Assembly: GCA_003506435.1 (NCBI GenBank)
Contig: DOAQ01000028.1
Coordinates: 63,302 to 127,301, forward strand
Source: Prolixibacteraceae bacterium
GTDB lineage: Bacteria > Bacteroidota > Bacteroidia > Bacteroidales > Prolixibacteraceae
Direction of reading: 5' to 3'
DNA: 64,000 bases
Shown: piece after piece, positions 62,124 to 64,000 of the stretch
Numbering within the stretch: the first letter of the stretch is position 1
Layout of the letters: every line of letters starts with the position of its first letter
Translations under genes and position numbers: made by a program
The notes under the pieces: generated by a model
What the model was told of the DNA's origin: nothing
The model's input: the letters and a program-made list of their open reading frames with translations, nothing else
Database searches by the model: none

Positions 62124-63180
62124 TCAATAAATCGTTCGAGCAATAACATATTGGTACACTGTCTTTACGTCGGCCATTGAAAATACTTCTCTTTCCTGTT
62201 TTGATAATTGGAGCCAATGACAAACCCTTGCAATGTTTATCGATGTTAGAGCTGTATTGAATTGGAAATATAGTTTGTTTTTGCTCCTGGCCATGGAATG
62301 TTCTAGGCCAGTGTGCAGTTTCCCATCACGGTACAGGAACTCGATCTGGAAACGGCTGCGGTAATATTTGATAATCTCGGCTGCCTCTATTTTCAGGTCG
62401 GTTGAGAAGTAAATCTTATGGGTTTGTTTTCCTTTTTCAGAAACAGCGAACTCGCAGGCTATTTTGATATTGCATTTGAACGATTTAGAATAAACGATTA
62501 CTGAATATACTGTAGTCAGGCTGTCAACCTTGACATGGTCGAAATAATCCTGGTTAAAATCAGCCCAGACGATTTTGCCATCATGTTTGCGTGGTCTTTC
62601 CTTCCTTCCGTTCCTTTCTTCTAAGAGCAGGTACTTTAGGTCGGCATCGTCACGCAATCAGCTAATCAAATACATTTCAATGGAAAGAACCTTGTCAACA
62701 AATGGGTTCTTTGCAAAGTTTGCATCAGCAATAATAATAGATGACAAACTGGCCAGTGTACTTTTACGGTCATACAAGACATTGCCGTACCAATCCAGTA
62801 GGTTGCCGCCTTGGTCGGAACCGCCTTTGCTTCCCTGGGTATGAATGGCTTCAAGGTGAAAAGCAATATAGTTTTCCATATTGGCGGCTATACCTCCAAT
62901 CTCAAGTCTCCCCTTGCAGGCTTGGGAACAGTCCGACCAATACTAGCCAAGTACAGGCGTCTTTTCCCGGATTTGTTGATATAGCTTGGATTAAAAACTA
63001 TTACATAATGGTCACTACCATATAAAATGACAAGTTCTTTGTTGAACGCCATAAATTCAAATGCCTTTTGAAACTGTTGCCAGTATCGTTGTTCGCAAAA
63101 TTGTCTATATCTTTCGAGCCAAGAAAAGTTGATTCGTCCTTTGATGCTTAAGAAAAGCATAAAGATTTTGGTCAAAAAAT
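62124..63180 (-). pseudogene. IS4-type transposase, broken by frameshift and stops
   Basis: Pieces on the minus strand, read right to left: FLTKIFMLFLSIKGRINF (from 63180), FMAFNKELVILYGSDHYVIVFNPSYINKSGK (catalytic Asp region), then after a frameshift SQACKGRLEIGGIAANMENY, AFHLEAIHTQG, and after an in-frame TGA at 62658-62663 (a CGA-to-TGA type change) LRDDADLKYLLLEE to YYRSRFQIEFLYRDGK. That last stretch has the Y-(2)-R-(3)-E-(6)-K signature of IS4. An N-terminal piece is missing. It is inactive. Confidence 0.82.
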
Positions 63181-63374
63181 CCTTTCACCACATATTGATA
63201 TTTGTATTTTTAGATAACATTCTACACATGAATGTTTATAGAATTTATATATCTTGAAAATAATACCTGAGATAGATCTGGCAAATTGTCTTAATTTGTT
63301 GATTGTCATTGGTTATGAAAAATAAAAATCGAATTGATTTGTTGATTGTTGAATACAATAATTTTTGACGAACT

Positions 63375-63453
63375 ATTGAGCCTTAAGCTCACCGGTAAAA
63401 ACAGTCAATGTCAATACAAGAACAAAGAACCAAATGATTTTTAATGATTTCAT
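63375..63453 (-). pseudogene. Gene reduced to its signal peptide (26 codons)
   Basis: On the minus strand an ATG at 63453 is followed by a complete signal-peptide-like sequence (MKSLKIIWFFVLVLTLTVF, then TGELKAQ) and a TAG stop at 63377-63375. The gap to the upstream gene's stop is 27 bases, as in an operon. Everything a mature secreted protein would need is gone; the next DNA is AT-rich filler (63176-63374, no gene seen) and then the IS4-type remnant. It is probably a secreted-enzyme gene cut off by the IS events. Confidence 0.7.
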
Positions 63454-63480
63454 ATTCAAAAACTTGATTTGTTTATCGTA

Positions 63481-64000
63481 TTATTTCAACCACTTGTCGA
63501 GGTTTTCAGTAACAAATGCATCGTCGTTCAGATGCGGGTAGGCACGGTAAATGCGGTCGATTTCTTCCTTCTGCCCGGGCGACAAAACTTCGTCGGGATT
63601 TAATGTCCATATTCCTTCGAGCAGTCCCTGGCGGCGCAATACTTCATGCAGCCCGGTGATACAGCCTGCAAAATTGTTTGCTGCATCAAAAAAGGCTGCG
63701 TTACTGTCGGTAATCTGGTGCGCCAGGGTCAGTGTTGTGCGGGTATCAGCATCGAATTTTCCGCAGTGGACATTTTCCAGCAGTTCAACGGCTTTCCGGG
63801 TCCACACAGCCCAGTGCCCCAGTAATCCGCCAATAATCCGTTTTTTGATTGTTGTATCGCCAACCTGAACCGCATATTCTGACAACAGGTCAACCAAAAT
63901 GTTATCGTCATTACCAGTGTACAATGCAATTTCTCCGGCCCTTCCCGATTCAGCAACACCGCGGACAACATCCAGTGTCTGGTACCGGTTAAAAGGGGCC
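63481..64000 (-). CDS. Dihydrodipicolinate-synthase-family aldolase, C-terminal part (runs off window)
   Basis: The open frame continues through the right window edge, reading APFNRYQTLDVVRGVAESGR at the border, then GEIALYTGNDDNILVDLL, which is typical of the DapA/KDG-aldolase-like family (class I aldolases). The C-terminal helices (GHWAVWTRKAVELLENV, ...NFAGCITGLHEVLRRQGLLEG) follow to the stop at 63481. The catalytic Lys lies outside or near the missing part. In sugar-acid loci such proteins cleave or dehydrate 2-keto-3-deoxy acids, or act on N-acetylneuraminate-like sugars. It is the gene before the signal-peptide relic in a minus-strand operon. Confidence 0.78.
   Translation of the reverse strand, partial: APFNRYQTLDVVRGVAESGRAGEIALYTGNDDNILVDLLSEYAVQVGDTTIKKRIIGGLLGHWAVWTRKAVELLENVHCGKFDADTRTTLTLAHQITDSNAAFFDAANNFAGCITGLHEVLRRQGLLEGIWTLNPDEVLSPGQKEEIDRIYRAYPHLNDDAFVTENLDKWLK

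Noticed and set aside
62575..62844. 89-codon plus-strand open frame in the IS4-type remnant
   Set aside because: It is the antisense of recognisable transposase pieces.
1..64000. CRISPR array, tRNA or rRNA genes
   Set aside because: No regularly spaced repeats and no tRNA- or rRNA-like sequence were seen while reading; a dedicated search could not be run.

Overview
This window looks like chromosome from a polysaccharide-degrading member of the Bacteroidota. It carries two complete FecI/FecR/SusC/SusD modules, Bacteroidetes-type promoter motifs (TAnnTTTG), mostly no Shine-Dalgarno sequences, and many secreted or lipoprotein glycosidases. A marine or gut anaerobe of the Marinilabiliales/Prolixibacteraceae type would fit, but the genus cannot be told from sequence reading alone. 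No rRNA, tRNA or CRISPR array was seen.

Region 1 (1-8200, + strand) is a uronate operon: uronate isomerase (uxaC, cut by the window edge), SDR-type fructuronate reductase, an RraA-family protein and mannonate dehydratase (uxuA). Two paralogous secreted clan GH-A glycosidases flank a secreted esterase. A decayed 3' piece of a second uxuA follows. Region 2 (8300-16830) is a regulated uptake module: ECF sigma, anti-sigma, SusC with an STN signalling domain, SusD and two surface lipoproteins, closed by a strong terminator. Region 3 (16960-23585) adds a GH105 unsaturated uronyl hydrolase, a heparinase II/III-type lyase and an unrecognised 1132-residue secreted protein. Lyase plus GH105 plus uxaC/uxuA/uxuB makes a coherent route from an acidic polysaccharide to 2-keto-3-deoxygluconate.

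Region 4 (23661-29738, - strand) is a compact five-gene operon: DegT-type aminotransferase, hydroxypyruvate-isomerase-like protein, APC permease, PfkB kinase and mannitol-1-phosphate-dehydrogenase-like protein. It is divergent from an AraC regulator and has the look of an undescribed amino-sugar or aminocyclitol pathway. Next (+) come an unusual xylose-isomerase homologue with an altered metal ligand and a Gfo/Idh/MocA oxidoreductase. Region 5 (33224-40547) holds a MITE-like repeat, a GH36-like lipoprotein, a six-hairpin glycosidase, a decayed GH36-like tail, a phosphoesterase and a beta-propeller glycosidase. A 62-67 bp repeat occurs twice here.

Region 6 (40800-42860) is an organophosphate antiporter plus HAD phosphatase pair that, unlike its surroundings, has clear Shine-Dalgarno sites and a perfect terminator dyad, suggesting transfer. 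Region 7 (43236-59984) is a second FecI/FecR/SusC/SusD locus followed by a DoxX-TIM-barrel fusion, a GH3 enzyme with a changed nucleophile position, a neutral-ceramidase-like protein, a GH29 fucosidase and a tandem alpha/beta hydrolase; a fucose-containing glycan is the likely target. Region 8 (60088-63450) is a graveyard of three broken insertion sequences (IS1634, IS982 and IS4 types) that ends beside a gene reduced to its signal peptide. A DapA-family aldolase (- strand) runs off the right edge.
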